Part shown: in pieces, positions 25,647-33,989 of the stretch | Layout of the letters: every line of letters begins with the position of its first letter | Position numbering within the stretch: position 1 is the first letter of the stretch | DNA from: Sphingomonas citricola | GTDB taxonomy: Bacteria > Pseudomonadota > Alphaproteobacteria > Sphingomonadales > Sphingomonadaceae | Length of the DNA stretch: 64,000 nt | NCBI RefSeq assembly: GCF_019429535.1 | Contig: NZ_JAHXZM010000002.1 | Span: forward strand, 186,001-250,000 | Direction: 5' to 3' | Translations under genes and position numbers: made by a program | The notes under the pieces: generated by a model | The model's input: only the letters and a program-made list of their open reading frames with translations | What the model was told of the DNA's origin: nothing | The model's database searches: none

Positions 25647-25683
25647 CCCGGGGCGATAAGCCGCGCCGATGACGGCTGCAAGA

Positions 25684-26367
25684 CTAACGACAGAAGCTGG
25701 TGCGATCGTCCTCGAGGTGGAGGTGGTCGTGGTGCGCGGCGTTGTAATCGGGCGACAGTACGGTGCCGAAGCGCCGGCATGCCGAGGTGTGGATCGTCTG
25801 CAGGAACCGCCGCACGTCGGCGTCGGGCGAGTTCCAGTCGCGCTGAATGCTGATGCGACGCCCGTCCTTCAACTCGAACGTCGCGACATCGATCGCGTTC
25901 GCGACCGCGTGCCCCGACCGGCGCGCCGGCCCGCTCGTCCCGACGGTGTTGCGGCAGGCGTAGCTGCCCATGCTGACGATCCGCGACAGCTCCGATCCGA
26001 GGATCTGGTACGCCGCCGGCGCGACGCCATTGCGCGCCCATCCGGCGAACGCGCGCGCCTCGCCGCAGCGGACGGCGCCCAGGTTCGCGGTCGGCACGCC
26101 GATGTCGAGCAGTTTGACCGTCCCCGTCAGCCCGCAACCCGGCCCCGTCTGCCTGTCCGGCAACGGCTGAAAATCGACCCCCATCGCGCGCAGGTCGGCG
26201 AAGCAGCGCTGCGTTTCGCGCACGCCGGGCGCCTCGGTAATGCGCGGCGCGGTGGTGGGTCGTTCGGTGCGACCGCACGCGGCGAGTGCAGCCAGCAGCA
26301 TCGTTGCAGCGACCAGACGCGAGCGGACGCCGCGCTCGCGCGCGCTTCGCCTGCATCGTCCCATCAT
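25684..26367 (-). CDS. extensin-like family lipoprotein
   Basis: 227 residues from the tandem ATG at 26367, preceded by AGG. The signal peptide ends with lipobox L28-A-A-C31, so the mature protein is probably lipid-anchored. The body matches the extensin-like C-terminal family: CGLTGTVKL, GSYACRNTVG, SGHAVANAIDVATFELKDGR and the C-terminal DYNAAHHDHLHLE. The last part carries His/Asp residues reminiscent of M15-type peptidases. Four cysteines could form disulfides. A cell-wall hydrolase or binding role is likely but unproven. An upstream TTG at 26382 is a weaker start. It is divergent from serC. Confidence 0.85.
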   Translation of the reverse strand: MMGRCRRSARERGVRSRLVAATMLLAALAACGRTERPTTAPRITEAPGVRETQRCFADLRAMGVDFQPLPDRQTGPGCGLTGTVKLLDIGVPTANLGAVRCGEARAFAGWARNGVAPAAYQILGSELSRIVSMGSYACRNTVGTSGPARRSGHAVANAIDVATFELKDGRRISIQRDWNSPDADVRRFLQTIHTSACRRFGTVLSPDYNAAHHDHLHLEDDRTSFCR

Positions 26368-26527
26368 CTGCCGCCTGTGCAACGCTTGTCCGCTCCCGTG
26401 TCGAAGCGCAGGCGTAGGGCGCGCTTTCCTGCCGTCGCGTTAACGATGTTGCGCGCTGCGACGGGCTGGTGCGCGCGCCCGACGAGGCGTGCCATCCGCC
26501 GCGCCGTCATGGAGCGTTGATCCATGT

Positions 26528-26613
26528 GGGCGGTTGACGCCCGCCGCCATTTGCTTCAGCGCGGTCGACGGGCCACGCGGTCCCAACGCCGCGCGTGCTC
26601 TCTGTGAGGAGAG
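26528..26613 (+). promoter_or_regulatory. serC leader with two hairpins (candidate serC RNA motif)
   Basis: The 5' leader of serC can fold into GGGCG/CGCCC (26528-26532 with 26538-26542) and GCGCGG/CCGCGC (26559-26564 with 26589-26594), just before the GAGGAGAG ribosome-binding site. A conserved structured leader called the serC RNA motif is known in alphaproteobacteria in this position. I could not compare the consensus, so this is a candidate only. Confidence 0.35.
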
Positions 26614-26619
26614 TTGACA

Positions 26620-27786
26620 TTGACTGATACGACTGCCGCCGACGCCACCCGTCCGTCTGCCGACCAGACGCCCGCGAAACCCGCGACCAGGCCGGCGCGC
26701 CCGCATTTTTCGTCCGGCCCCTGCGCGAAGCCGCCGGGCTATGACCCCGCGAAACTCGCCACCGACGTACTCGGACGCTCGCATCGCTCGAAGCTCGGCA
26801 AGCAGCGGCTGCAATATTGCATCGACCTGATGCGCGAAATGCTGCGCCTGCCCGACACCCACCGGATCGGCATCGTCCCCGGCTCCGACACCGGCGCGTA
26901 CGAGATGGCGATGTGGACGATGCTGGGCGCACGCCCCGTCACCGCGCTCGCGTGGGAAAGTTTCGGTGAGGGCTGGGTGACCGATGTGGTCAAGCAACTC
27001 AAGATCGACCCCAATGTGATCCGCGCCGATTACGGGCAATTGCCCGACCTCAATCAGGTCGATTGGTCGAACGACGTGCTGTTCACCTGGAACGGCACGA
27101 CCAGTGGCGTGCGCGTGCCGAACGGCGACTGGATCGCCGACGACCGCGAGGGGCTGTCGTTCGCGGACGCGACCAGCGGCGTGTTCGCCTACGACCTGCC
27201 GTGGGATAGAATCGACGTCGCGACGTTCAGCTGGCAGAAGGTGCTGGGCGGCGAGGGCGCGCACGGCGTGCTCATCCTGGGGCCGCGCGCGGTCGAGCGC
27301 CTGGAGAGCTACACGCCGGCCTGGCCGCTGCCCAAGGTGTTCCGCCTGGTGAGCAAGGGCAAATTGTCCGAAGGCATCTTCAAGGGCGAGACGATCAACA
27401 CGCCGTCGATGCTCGCGGTCGAGGATGCGATCTGGTCGCTCGAATGGGCGAAGTCGCTGGGGGAGGGCGGGCTGATCGCGCGTTCGGACGCAAACGCGGC
27501 CGCGCTCGACTGGATCGTCGCCGAGCGCGACTGGCTCGGGCATCTGGCCGGGGACGAGGCTTCGCGCTCGAAGACCAGCGTCTGCCTGACGGTCGCGGGC
27601 GCGGACGAGGCGCTGATCAAGAAGATGGTGTCGCTGCTCGAAGCCGAAGGCGCGGCGTTCGATATCGCGGGCTACCGCGACGCCCCGCCGGGCTTGCGCA
27701 TTTGGTGCGGCGCGACCGTCGACACCGCCGACATCGAGGCGCTCGGGCCATGGCTCGACTGGGCCTACGCGAGCGCGAACGCGTAA
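26620..27786 (+). CDS. serC: phosphoserine aminotransferase
   Basis: 388 residues from TTG 26620, seven bases after GAGGAGAG; the TTG at 26614 abuts that site and is unlikely. It is a PLP fold-type I enzyme converting 3-phosphohydroxypyruvate and glutamate to phosphoserine. HFSSGPCAKPPGY opens the conserved part. The PLP-binding lysine is in FSWQKVLGGEGAHGV (about residue 206). Substrate arginines lie in the long C-terminal domain (GLRIWCGATV). The sequence belongs to the longer alphaproteobacterial SerC type, not the E. coli type. It is followed on the same strand by serA, separated by 204 bases filled with palindromic repeats. Confidence 0.95.
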   Translation: MTDTTAADATRPSADQTPAKPATRPARPHFSSGPCAKPPGYDPAKLATDVLGRSHRSKLGKQRLQYCIDLMREMLRLPDTHRIGIVPGSDTGAYEMAMWTMLGARPVTALAWESFGEGWVTDVVKQLKIDPNVIRADYGQLPDLNQVDWSNDVLFTWNGTTSGVRVPNGDWIADDREGLSFADATSGVFAYDLPWDRIDVATFSWQKVLGGEGAHGVLILGPRAVERLESYTPAWPLPKVFRLVSKGKLSEGIFKGETINTPSMLAVEDAIWSLEWAKSLGEGGLIARSDANAAALDWIVAERDWLGHLAGDEASRSKTSVCLTVAGADEALIKKMVSLLEAEGAAFDIAGYRDAPPGLRIWCGATVDTADIEALGPWLDWAYASANA

Positions 27787-27796
27787 TCTTCTAAAG

Positions 27797-27891
27797 CCCT
27801 CTCCCCTGTGGGGAGTTTGCGGTCGGTCGTGCCCCCGGCACGACCTAAATATTACGGGGTAATATTTACCCCAAACTGGTTGGGAGAGGGG
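27797..27891 (+). repeat. composite nested palindromic element
   Basis: The outer arms are CCCTCTCCCC (27797-27806) and GGGAGAGGGG (27882-27891). Inside are CTCCCC-TGT-GGGGAG (27801-27815) and AGTTTG/CAAACT (27814-27819 with 27872-27877). Two further hairpins are perfect: GGTCGTGCC-CCC-GGCACGACC (27825-27845) and TAAATATTAC-GGG-GTAATATTTA (27846-27868). The AT-rich arm stands out from the GC-rich surroundings. Compared with the repeat at 29576-29612, it looks like the same unit with about 60 bases inserted. Strand is nominal. Confidence 0.85.
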
Positions 27892-27937
27892 CTGCCCGAG
27901 ACGCTGGTCTTGGTGAAACACACGCCCCTCACCCCGC

Positions 27938-27960
27938 CCCTCTCCCCAAGGGGGACAGGG
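27938..27960. repeat. degenerate copy of CCCTCTCCCC hairpin
   Basis: CCCTCTCCCC (27938-27947), spacer AAG, GGGGACAGGG (27951-27960). This is an imperfect hairpin with one mismatch, just upstream of serA. It has the same core as the repeats at 29576 and 29969. Confidence 0.7.
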
Positions 27961-27990
27961 AGCTAATTCACCCCATACCGGAGCTTCCCC

Positions 27991-29568
27991 ATGCCCAAGG
28001 TACTGATTTCCGACAAGATGGACCCGCGCGCGGCGCAGATTTTCCGCGAACGCGGCGTCGAGGTGGACGAGATCACCGGCAAGACCCCCGACGAGCTGAA
28101 GGCGATCATCGGCGACTATGACGGGCTCGCGATCCGCAGCTCGACCAAGGTGACGGCCGACCTGCTCGAACACGCGACCAACCTGAAGGTCGTCGGCCGC
28201 GCCGGGATCGGCGTCGACAACGTCGACATCCCCGCCGCGAGCGCGAAGGGCGTGGTCGTGATGAACACGCCGTTCGGCAATTCGATCACCACTGCCGAGC
28301 ACGCCATCGCGCTGATGTTCGCGCTCGCCCGCCAGCTGCCCGAGGCGGACGCCTCGACGCAGGCAGGCAAGTGGGAGAAGAACCGCTTCATGGGGGTCGA
28401 GCTGACCTCGAAGACGCTCGGGCTGATCGGCGCGGGCAATATCGGCTCGATCGTCGCCGACCGCGCGCGGGGTCTCAAGATGCGCGTGATCGCGTTCGAT
28501 CCGTTCCTCACCCCCGAGCGCGCGGTCGAGATCGGCGTCGAGAAGGTTACGCTCGATGATCTGCTCAGCAGAGCCGACTTCATCACGCTCCACACGCCGC
28601 TGACCGAGCAGACGCGCAACATCCTGTCAGCGGAAAACATTGCCAAGACCAAGAAGGGCGTCCGCATCATCAACTGCGCGCGCGGCGGGCTGATCGACGA
28701 GGCGGCGCTGAAACAGGCGCTCGACAGCGGCCATGTCGCGGGCGCGGCGCTCGACGTGTTCGTCGAGGAGCCGGCGAAGGCGTCGCCCCTGTTCGGCACC
28801 CCCAATTTCGTCTCGACCCCGCATCTCGGCGCGTCGACCACCGAGGCGCAGGTCAACGTCGCGATCCAGGTCGCCGAGCAGATGGCGGATTATCTCGTCT
28901 CGGGCGGGGTCACCAACGCGCTCAACATGCCGAGCCTGTCGGCGGAGGAGGCGCCCAAGCTGAAACCGTACATGGCGCTCGCCGAAAAGCTCGGCAGCCT
29001 GGTCGGGCAGCTGTCGCACGGCGCGATCGACCGCATCTCGGTCCATACCGAGGGGGCGGCCGCCGAGCTCAACCAGAAACCGATCACCAGCGCGGTGCTA
29101 GCTGGGTTCCTGCGCACGCAGACCGCGACCGTCAACATGGTCAACGCGCCCCTGCTGGCGCGCGACCGCGGCGTCGAGGTGCGCGAGATCAGGAGCGAGC
29201 GCGAGGGCGATTATCACACGCTGGTGCGCGCCGCGGTCCGCACCGCAGACGGTGAGCGCTCGGTTGTCGGTACCCTGTTCGGCGACGCCGCGCCGCGGCT
29301 GGTCGAGCTGTTCGGGATCAAGGTCGAGGCCGATCTGGCGGGCCCGATGCTCTATGTCGTCAACGAGGACGCGCCCGGTTTCATCGGTCGGCTCGGCACG
29401 CTCTTGGGTGAGGCGGGCGTCAACATCGGCACCTTCCACCTCGGCCGACGCCAGGCGGGCGGCGAGGCGGTACTGCTCCTCTCGGTCGACGAGGCGGTCG
29501 AGGGCGAGCTGCTCCAGCGCGTCAAGGCGCTGCCGGGGGTCAAGACCGCGATGGGCCTGACGTTCTGA
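27991..29568 (+). CDS. serA: D-3-phosphoglycerate dehydrogenase
   Basis: 525 residues, the long SerA form. The NAD-binding motif is GLIGAGNIGSIVADRA (about residues 146-161). Catalytic residues are Arg in INCARGGLIDE, Glu in VFVEEPA and His in TPHLGAST. After about residue 315 come the intervening (ASB) domain and a C-terminal ACT domain (VVNEDAPGFIGRLGTLLGEAGVNIG, quoted in part as EDAPGFIGRLGTLLGE), which gives serine feedback. It catalyses the first committed step of serine synthesis. It forms one pathway with serC upstream. A perfect 12-base hairpin eight bases after the stop, part of the IR-nuclease element, may end the transcript. Confidence 0.97.
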   Translation: MPKVLISDKMDPRAAQIFRERGVEVDEITGKTPDELKAIIGDYDGLAIRSSTKVTADLLEHATNLKVVGRAGIGVDNVDIPAASAKGVVVMNTPFGNSITTAEHAIALMFALARQLPEADASTQAGKWEKNRFMGVELTSKTLGLIGAGNIGSIVADRARGLKMRVIAFDPFLTPERAVEIGVEKVTLDDLLSRADFITLHTPLTEQTRNILSAENIAKTKKGVRIINCARGGLIDEAALKQALDSGHVAGAALDVFVEEPAKASPLFGTPNFVSTPHLGASTTEAQVNVAIQVAEQMADYLVSGGVTNALNMPSLSAEEAPKLKPYMALAEKLGSLVGQLSHGAIDRISVHTEGAAAELNQKPITSAVLAGFLRTQTATVNMVNAPLLARDRGVEVREIRSEREGDYHTLVRAAVRTADGERSVVGTLFGDAAPRLVELFGIKVEADLAGPMLYVVNEDAPGFIGRLGTLLGEAGVNIGTFHLGRRQAGGEAVLLLSVDEAVEGELLQRVKALPGVKTAMGLTF

Positions 29569-29573
29569 TCCAT

Positions 29574-29612
29574 AAAACCCTCTCCCCGCCGGGGAGAGGG
29601 TTGGGAGAGGGG
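29574..29612 (+). repeat. left inverted repeat of DUF559 element
   Basis: AACCCTCTCCCC (29576-29587), GCC, GGGGAGAGGGTT (29591-29602), then GGGAGAGGGG (29603-29612). The whole 39-base unit is the reverse complement of the unit at 29959-29996, except that the CGCC around the first spacer is replaced by TGA. The two units bracket the DUF559 gene exactly, and the terminal AGGGG of this one serves as its ribosome-binding site. Confidence 0.9.
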
Positions 29613-29618
29613 ATCGAC

Positions 29619-30005
29619 ATGTCGGCGGACGAGACGTTGCGGCGGGCGAAAGCGATGCGATCGGAGATGACCCAACCCGAACGTGAACTCTGGACTGCGC
29701 TCAGGGCTCACCGGTTCAACGGCGTCAAATTCAGTCGTCAGGTCGTCGTCGGTCCCTACATTCTCGACTTCGCCGCGCGATCACGCAAACTCGTCATCGA
29801 GGTTGACGGCGACAGTCACGCGGGCAACGAGGCGCGGGACGAGCGGCGGACGGCGTGGCTCGAAGAACAGGGCTACCATGTGATCCGGTTCAGCAATGCG
29901 GATGTAATGCGTAATATGGAGGGAGTGCTGTTTGTGGTTGAGGAGGCGCTGCGGGCAGCCCCTCTCCCAACCCTCTCCCCTCAGGGAGAGGGTTTTTCAC
30001 GATGA
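29619..30005 (+). CDS. DUF559 endonuclease-domain protein flanked by inverted repeats
   Basis: 128 residues from ATG 29619; the AGGGG used as ribosome-binding site belongs to the flanking repeat. It is a compact PD-(D/E)xK-type nuclease fold of the DUF559/Vsr-like group: QPERELWTALR, then FSRQVVVGPYILDFAA with D50 and LVIEVDGDSH with E61 and D63, then the EEQGYHVIRFSN tail. Residues 114-128 (PLPTLSPQGEGF and neighbours) are encoded by the right-hand repeat. The stop overlaps the hisZ start (ATGA at 30002). No methyltransferase or transposase accompanies it. The nuclease fold is family knowledge; a role in moving or maintaining the repeats is inference. Confidence 0.88.
   Translation: MSADETLRRAKAMRSEMTQPERELWTALRAHRFNGVKFSRQVVVGPYILDFAARSRKLVIEVDGDSHAGNEARDERRTAWLEEQGYHVIRFSNADVMRNMEGVLFVVEEALRAAPLPTLSPQGEGFSR
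29959..29996 (-). repeat. right inverted repeat of DUF559 element, also terminator-like
   Basis: CCCCTCTCCC, AA, then AACCCTCTCCC (29969-29979) - CTCA - GGGAGAGGGTT (29984-29994) running into a T-run. It is the reverse complement of the 29574 unit. On the plus strand the hairpin plus TTTTT looks like an intrinsic terminator, yet it lies inside the DUF559 reading frame and just before hisZ. Confidence 0.9.
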
Positions 30006-31099
30006 CCGCGCTCCTCCCCGAGGGTCTCCGTGACCGTCTGCCGCCGCACGCCGATGCCGCCGCCGCGGTCGAGGCGCGCCTGCTCGCCGCGGTCGGCTCG
30101 CACGGCTACGAACGCGTCGACCCGCCGCTCGCCGAATACGCCGAGAGCTTGGCCACGCGGCTCAAGGCCGGTGGCCTCACCGACGCGGTGCGGTTCGTCG
30201 ACCCCGTCTCGCAGCGCACGCTCGCGGTCCGGCCCGATCTGACCGCACAGGTCGCGCGGATCGCCGCGACGCGGATGGCGCATCACCCGCGCCCGGTGCG
30301 ATTGAGCTACGCCGGATCGATCCTCAAGCTGCGCGGCGGGCAATTGTCCCCGGCGCGCGAATTGCGCCAGATCGGTGCCGAACTGATCGGGCTCGATTCG
30401 GTCGCCGCCGCGCGCGAGGTCGTGACGGTCGCGGTCGATGCGCTGGAGGCTGCGGGCGTGTCGGGCGTGTCGATCGACTTCACCTTGCCCGATCTGGTCG
30501 ACGCGCTCGCTGCCGGACCCATGCCGGTCGCCCCCGAAAGCCTCACGGTCCTGCGCGACCGGCTCGACGCGAAGGACGCGGGCAGCGTCGCCCAGATCGC
30601 CCCCGCTTACCTGCCGCTGGTCGAGGCGGCGGGCCCCTTCGATCAGGCACTCGCGCGGCTTCGCGCGTTCGATACCGCGGGCGTGCTGGCATCGCGGTTG
30701 GGCGGCCTCGCGCAGATCGCGCACGCGGTCGACGGGCGTGTCGCGCTGACGCTCGACCCGACCGAGCGGCACGGCTTCGAGTATCAGACCTGGCTCGGCT
30801 TCTCGCTATTCGCGCGCGGCGCGGTCGCGGAGATCGGCCGCGGCGGCACCTACACGATCGTCCACGAGGGCGGCGCGGAGGAAGCCGCCACGGGCTTCTC
30901 GCTTTACGGCGACCGGCTGGCAAGCGAGCCCGCCCCCGAACGCCGCCGCTTGTTCCTGCCGCTCGGCACGCCCGCCGAAGAGGGCGCGGCCATGCGCGCG
31001 GCCGGCTGGGTCACCGTCGCGGCGCTGGAAGAAGGCGACACGCCCGCGGCACAATTGTGCACCCACGTTTGGGAGGCAGGTAACATCGAGGAACTCTGA
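30002..31099 (+). CDS. hisZ: ATP phosphoribosyltransferase regulatory subunit
   Basis: 365 residues, a class II histidyl-tRNA-synthetase-like protein without the anticodon domain. Recognisable parts are LLPEGLRDRLPP at the N-terminus, the motif 2 region RTLAVRPDLTAQVARI, RELRQIGAELIG, and near the C-terminus FARGAVAEIGRGGTYT. HisZ activates the short form of HisG at the first step of histidine synthesis. No hisG is visible here. hisZ next to purA is common in sphingomonads. The ATG at 30002 overlaps the DUF559 stop, which suggests that the inserted element took over translational coupling to hisZ. Confidence 0.9.
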   Translation: MTALLPEGLRDRLPPHADAAAAVEARLLAAVGSHGYERVDPPLAEYAESLATRLKAGGLTDAVRFVDPVSQRTLAVRPDLTAQVARIAATRMAHHPRPVRLSYAGSILKLRGGQLSPARELRQIGAELIGLDSVAAAREVVTVAVDALEAAGVSGVSIDFTLPDLVDALAAGPMPVAPESLTVLRDRLDAKDAGSVAQIAPAYLPLVEAAGPFDQALARLRAFDTAGVLASRLGGLAQIAHAVDGRVALTLDPTERHGFEYQTWLGFSLFARGAVAEIGRGGTYTIVHEGGAEEAATGFSLYGDRLASEPAPERRRLFLPLGTPAEEGAAMRAAGWVTVAALEEGDTPAAQLCTHVWEAGNIEEL

Positions 31100-31120
31100 G
31101 GCAAGACACGATCTTGCTTT

Positions 31121-31732
31121 CTAGCCCTGAACAGATTTGTGGTTACGTCCCAGTCGCCTGTCGATCTCGGTCGCCAAGTCTGGGTCATGGCGATTGTCGA
31201 TCAACGCCTGTCGGGCCTCGGGTCGCTTGGACCGTCTGAGATTAGCGATGAGGAAACAGCGTGTGTTGCCGATCGAACGGTCTGCAAGTAAGTCGATCAG
31301 ACAAGGAACGTCGGCTGGTCGAGCCATCGCGCATATGGCGGCCATGATCCCTTCTGTTACCCCACCGGGTAGCGAACCGTTGCGCGCCAATGAAGTGAGC
31401 GTATCCCAAGCTAACGGCCGCGCTGCCTTAACCGCAAGCGCGCGGGCTATGCCTTCTCTTGTGTTGGCGGAATATGGACGTTGTAGGTGATTGAGGAGGA
31501 CGGGAAGGGCCGTCGGGTACGGCATACTAGTGTTGACCAGATCCCAGACGCTCTCGATCTTTAAGCCTACTGACTGAATATCGCTTATAAGTTCGGCTTG
31601 CTCCCGCCTGAACTGTAGCTTCAATGCTGCCAATTTAGCCGCTTGTGTCGCCTGCATCGCCATCCAGTTTGGATCAGCTTCAAGTAGAAGGCTATGTTCG
31701 GCAAGGGTCATTGCCCTTCTACGTGCCGGCAT
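31121..31732 (-). CDS. HEAT-repeat-like protein of lower GC content
   Basis: About 203 residues from ATG 31732 (AAGGA seven bases upstream). Other in-frame starts at 31747 and 31711 cannot be excluded. It is all helical with HEAT/ARM-like periodicity: ALPVLLNHLQRPYSANTREGIARAL, VPCLIDLLADRSIGNTRCFLIANLRR, PEARQALIDNRHDPDLATEI (each shown in part). No catalytic motif or signal peptide was seen. Codon use and base composition are clearly less GC-rich than hisZ and purA on either side, and it runs against them, so recent transfer is likely. HEAT proteins of this size are often immunity or scaffold proteins; no toxin partner is visible. Confidence 0.65.
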   Translation of the reverse strand: MPARRRAMTLAEHSLLLEADPNWMAMQATQAAKLAALKLQFRREQAELISDIQSVGLKIESVWDLVNTSMPYPTALPVLLNHLQRPYSANTREGIARALAVKAARPLAWDTLTSLARNGSLPGGVTEGIMAAICAMARPADVPCLIDLLADRSIGNTRCFLIANLRRSKRPEARQALIDNRHDPDLATEIDRRLGRNHKSVQG

Positions 31733-31950
31733 ACCCCTATCCTTCATGTGGGAACCGAAAGCATAGCATTAACGCTCCCGCTCATGGCCGTGCATATTAT
31801 CCGGGCAATCTACCAGCAGTCGTATTTGAACGATAGCGGTCGATCAAAGCCTGCTGGGGAGTCCGTCGAGAGGTACGCTCACTGATTGACCTTCCACCGC
31901 CCGGTTGACCCGCGCCCGCCGGGCCGCTACCCGCGCCGCGGACAATTCGG

Positions 31951-31988
31951 AACCGTTCGCGCGCCGAGCCCTGTCGAAGGGCGCGCGG
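31951..31988. repeat. REP-like element with GAGCCCTGTCGAAGGGC
   Basis: GCCGAGCCCTGTCGAAGGGC and flanking CGCGC arms (31959-31988) form an imperfect hairpin. The CCTGTCGAAGG core is a widespread proteobacterial intergenic repeat. It lies 32 bases before purA, in the leader between a transferred gene and purA. Confidence 0.6.
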
Positions 31989-32019
31989 ACTGCACGCGGC
32001 AGGCGGAGTTCTGTATCTC

Positions 32020-33309
<1,290 letters not shown>

Positions 33310-33328
33310 GCGGGCGCGAAAACGAAAA

Positions 33329-33352
33329 AGGCCCAGGCGTGAACCCGGGCCT
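33329..33352. terminator. bidirectional intrinsic terminator
   Basis: AGGCCC (33329-33334) and GGGCCT (33347-33352) pair around a 12-base loop. On the plus strand CTTT follows, ending purA. On the minus strand the hairpin is followed by TTTTT (complement of 33325-33329), ending the gene at 33377-33769. Confidence 0.75.
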
Positions 33353-33376
33353 CTTTGATCGGCGATCAACCAGCGC

Positions 33377-33769
33377 TTAGCGCGGCGTGCTGCCGGTTGC
33401 GTTAGGCGTCGTGCTCATCGGATCGGTCGACGGCGTCATCGTCGAATCGGTAGTCGACGTGGTGCTCGAGCTCGAGTTCGGCGAGGTCGTCGAACGGTTG
33501 CGCGAGCTGCGGCGCGACGACCGCGTCGTGGTGGTGGTCGACGGCGTGCTCATCGTCGAGTTGGTCGACATCGTGCTGTCGGTCGTAGTGGGCGACTGCA
33601 TCGATCCCATCGTGCCCGATTGCGTCCCCATCGTGCCGGTCTGGGTGCCCATCGTGCCCATCGTCGAGCCGGTACCCGTCGTGCCACCGGCGGCCCCGCC
33701 GGTCGTCTGTGCCGAAGCGATCGCGGGAAGTGCCAGCGCGATCGCGGCGAGCGGAATAACGTAACGCAT
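33377..33769 (-). CDS. secreted low-complexity Ser/Thr-rich protein
   Basis: 130 residues. It has a strong signal peptide (MRYVIPLAAIALALPAIASA) and a mature region made almost only of Thr, Ser, Gly, Met, Asn and Pro. Short repeats MGTQTGTMGTQSGTMG lie near residues 37-52, followed by STMSTNSTMSTPSTTTTT and a basic island RSSRRSSRNR near residues 85-94. GGAG lies eight bases before the ATG and a terminator follows the stop, so it is a real transcription unit. It is probably disordered at the cell surface or in the periplasm. No family is recognised. Confidence 0.7.
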   Translation of the reverse strand: MRYVIPLAAIALALPAIASAQTTGGAAGGTTGTGSTMGTMGTQTGTMGTQSGTMGSMQSPTTTDSTMSTNSTMSTPSTTTTTRSSRRSSRNRSTTSPNSSSSTTSTTDSTMTPSTDPMSTTPNATGSTPR

Positions 33770-33989
33770 CTTAGTCTCTCCTTCGTATCGGGGCAGTGAA
33801 CGAGACGAGCTGCAAGTTGTTCCGCTGGGTTACAGGCGGGAGACTGTCGGTATCATCATGCAAGAGAGCAGGGCGACTTTGCGACTGCGGTAGATTAGTA
33901 GGTTTTCATCCTGATGCCGAGTAGAAGGATCGGCGAGAAACTTGACAGGTGCCGCATGGTCATTGCCGGCCCGTTACGACTTCAAGCCG

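Noticed and set aside
26440..28593. A 717-codon minus-strand frame across serC and serA
   Set aside because: Shadow of two intact biosynthetic genes and their repeat-filled spacer; composition is abnormal for a protein.
29574..30005. A restriction-modification system centred on the DUF559 gene
   Set aside because: No methyltransferase or specificity gene is present; only a single small nuclease flanked by repeats.
33387..33764. A hydrophobic Val/Ile-rich plus-strand frame opposite the Ser/Thr-rich secreted protein
   Set aside because: It is the reverse complement of Thr/Ser/Asp codons. The minus frame has a signal peptide, ribosome-binding site and terminator; the plus frame has none.
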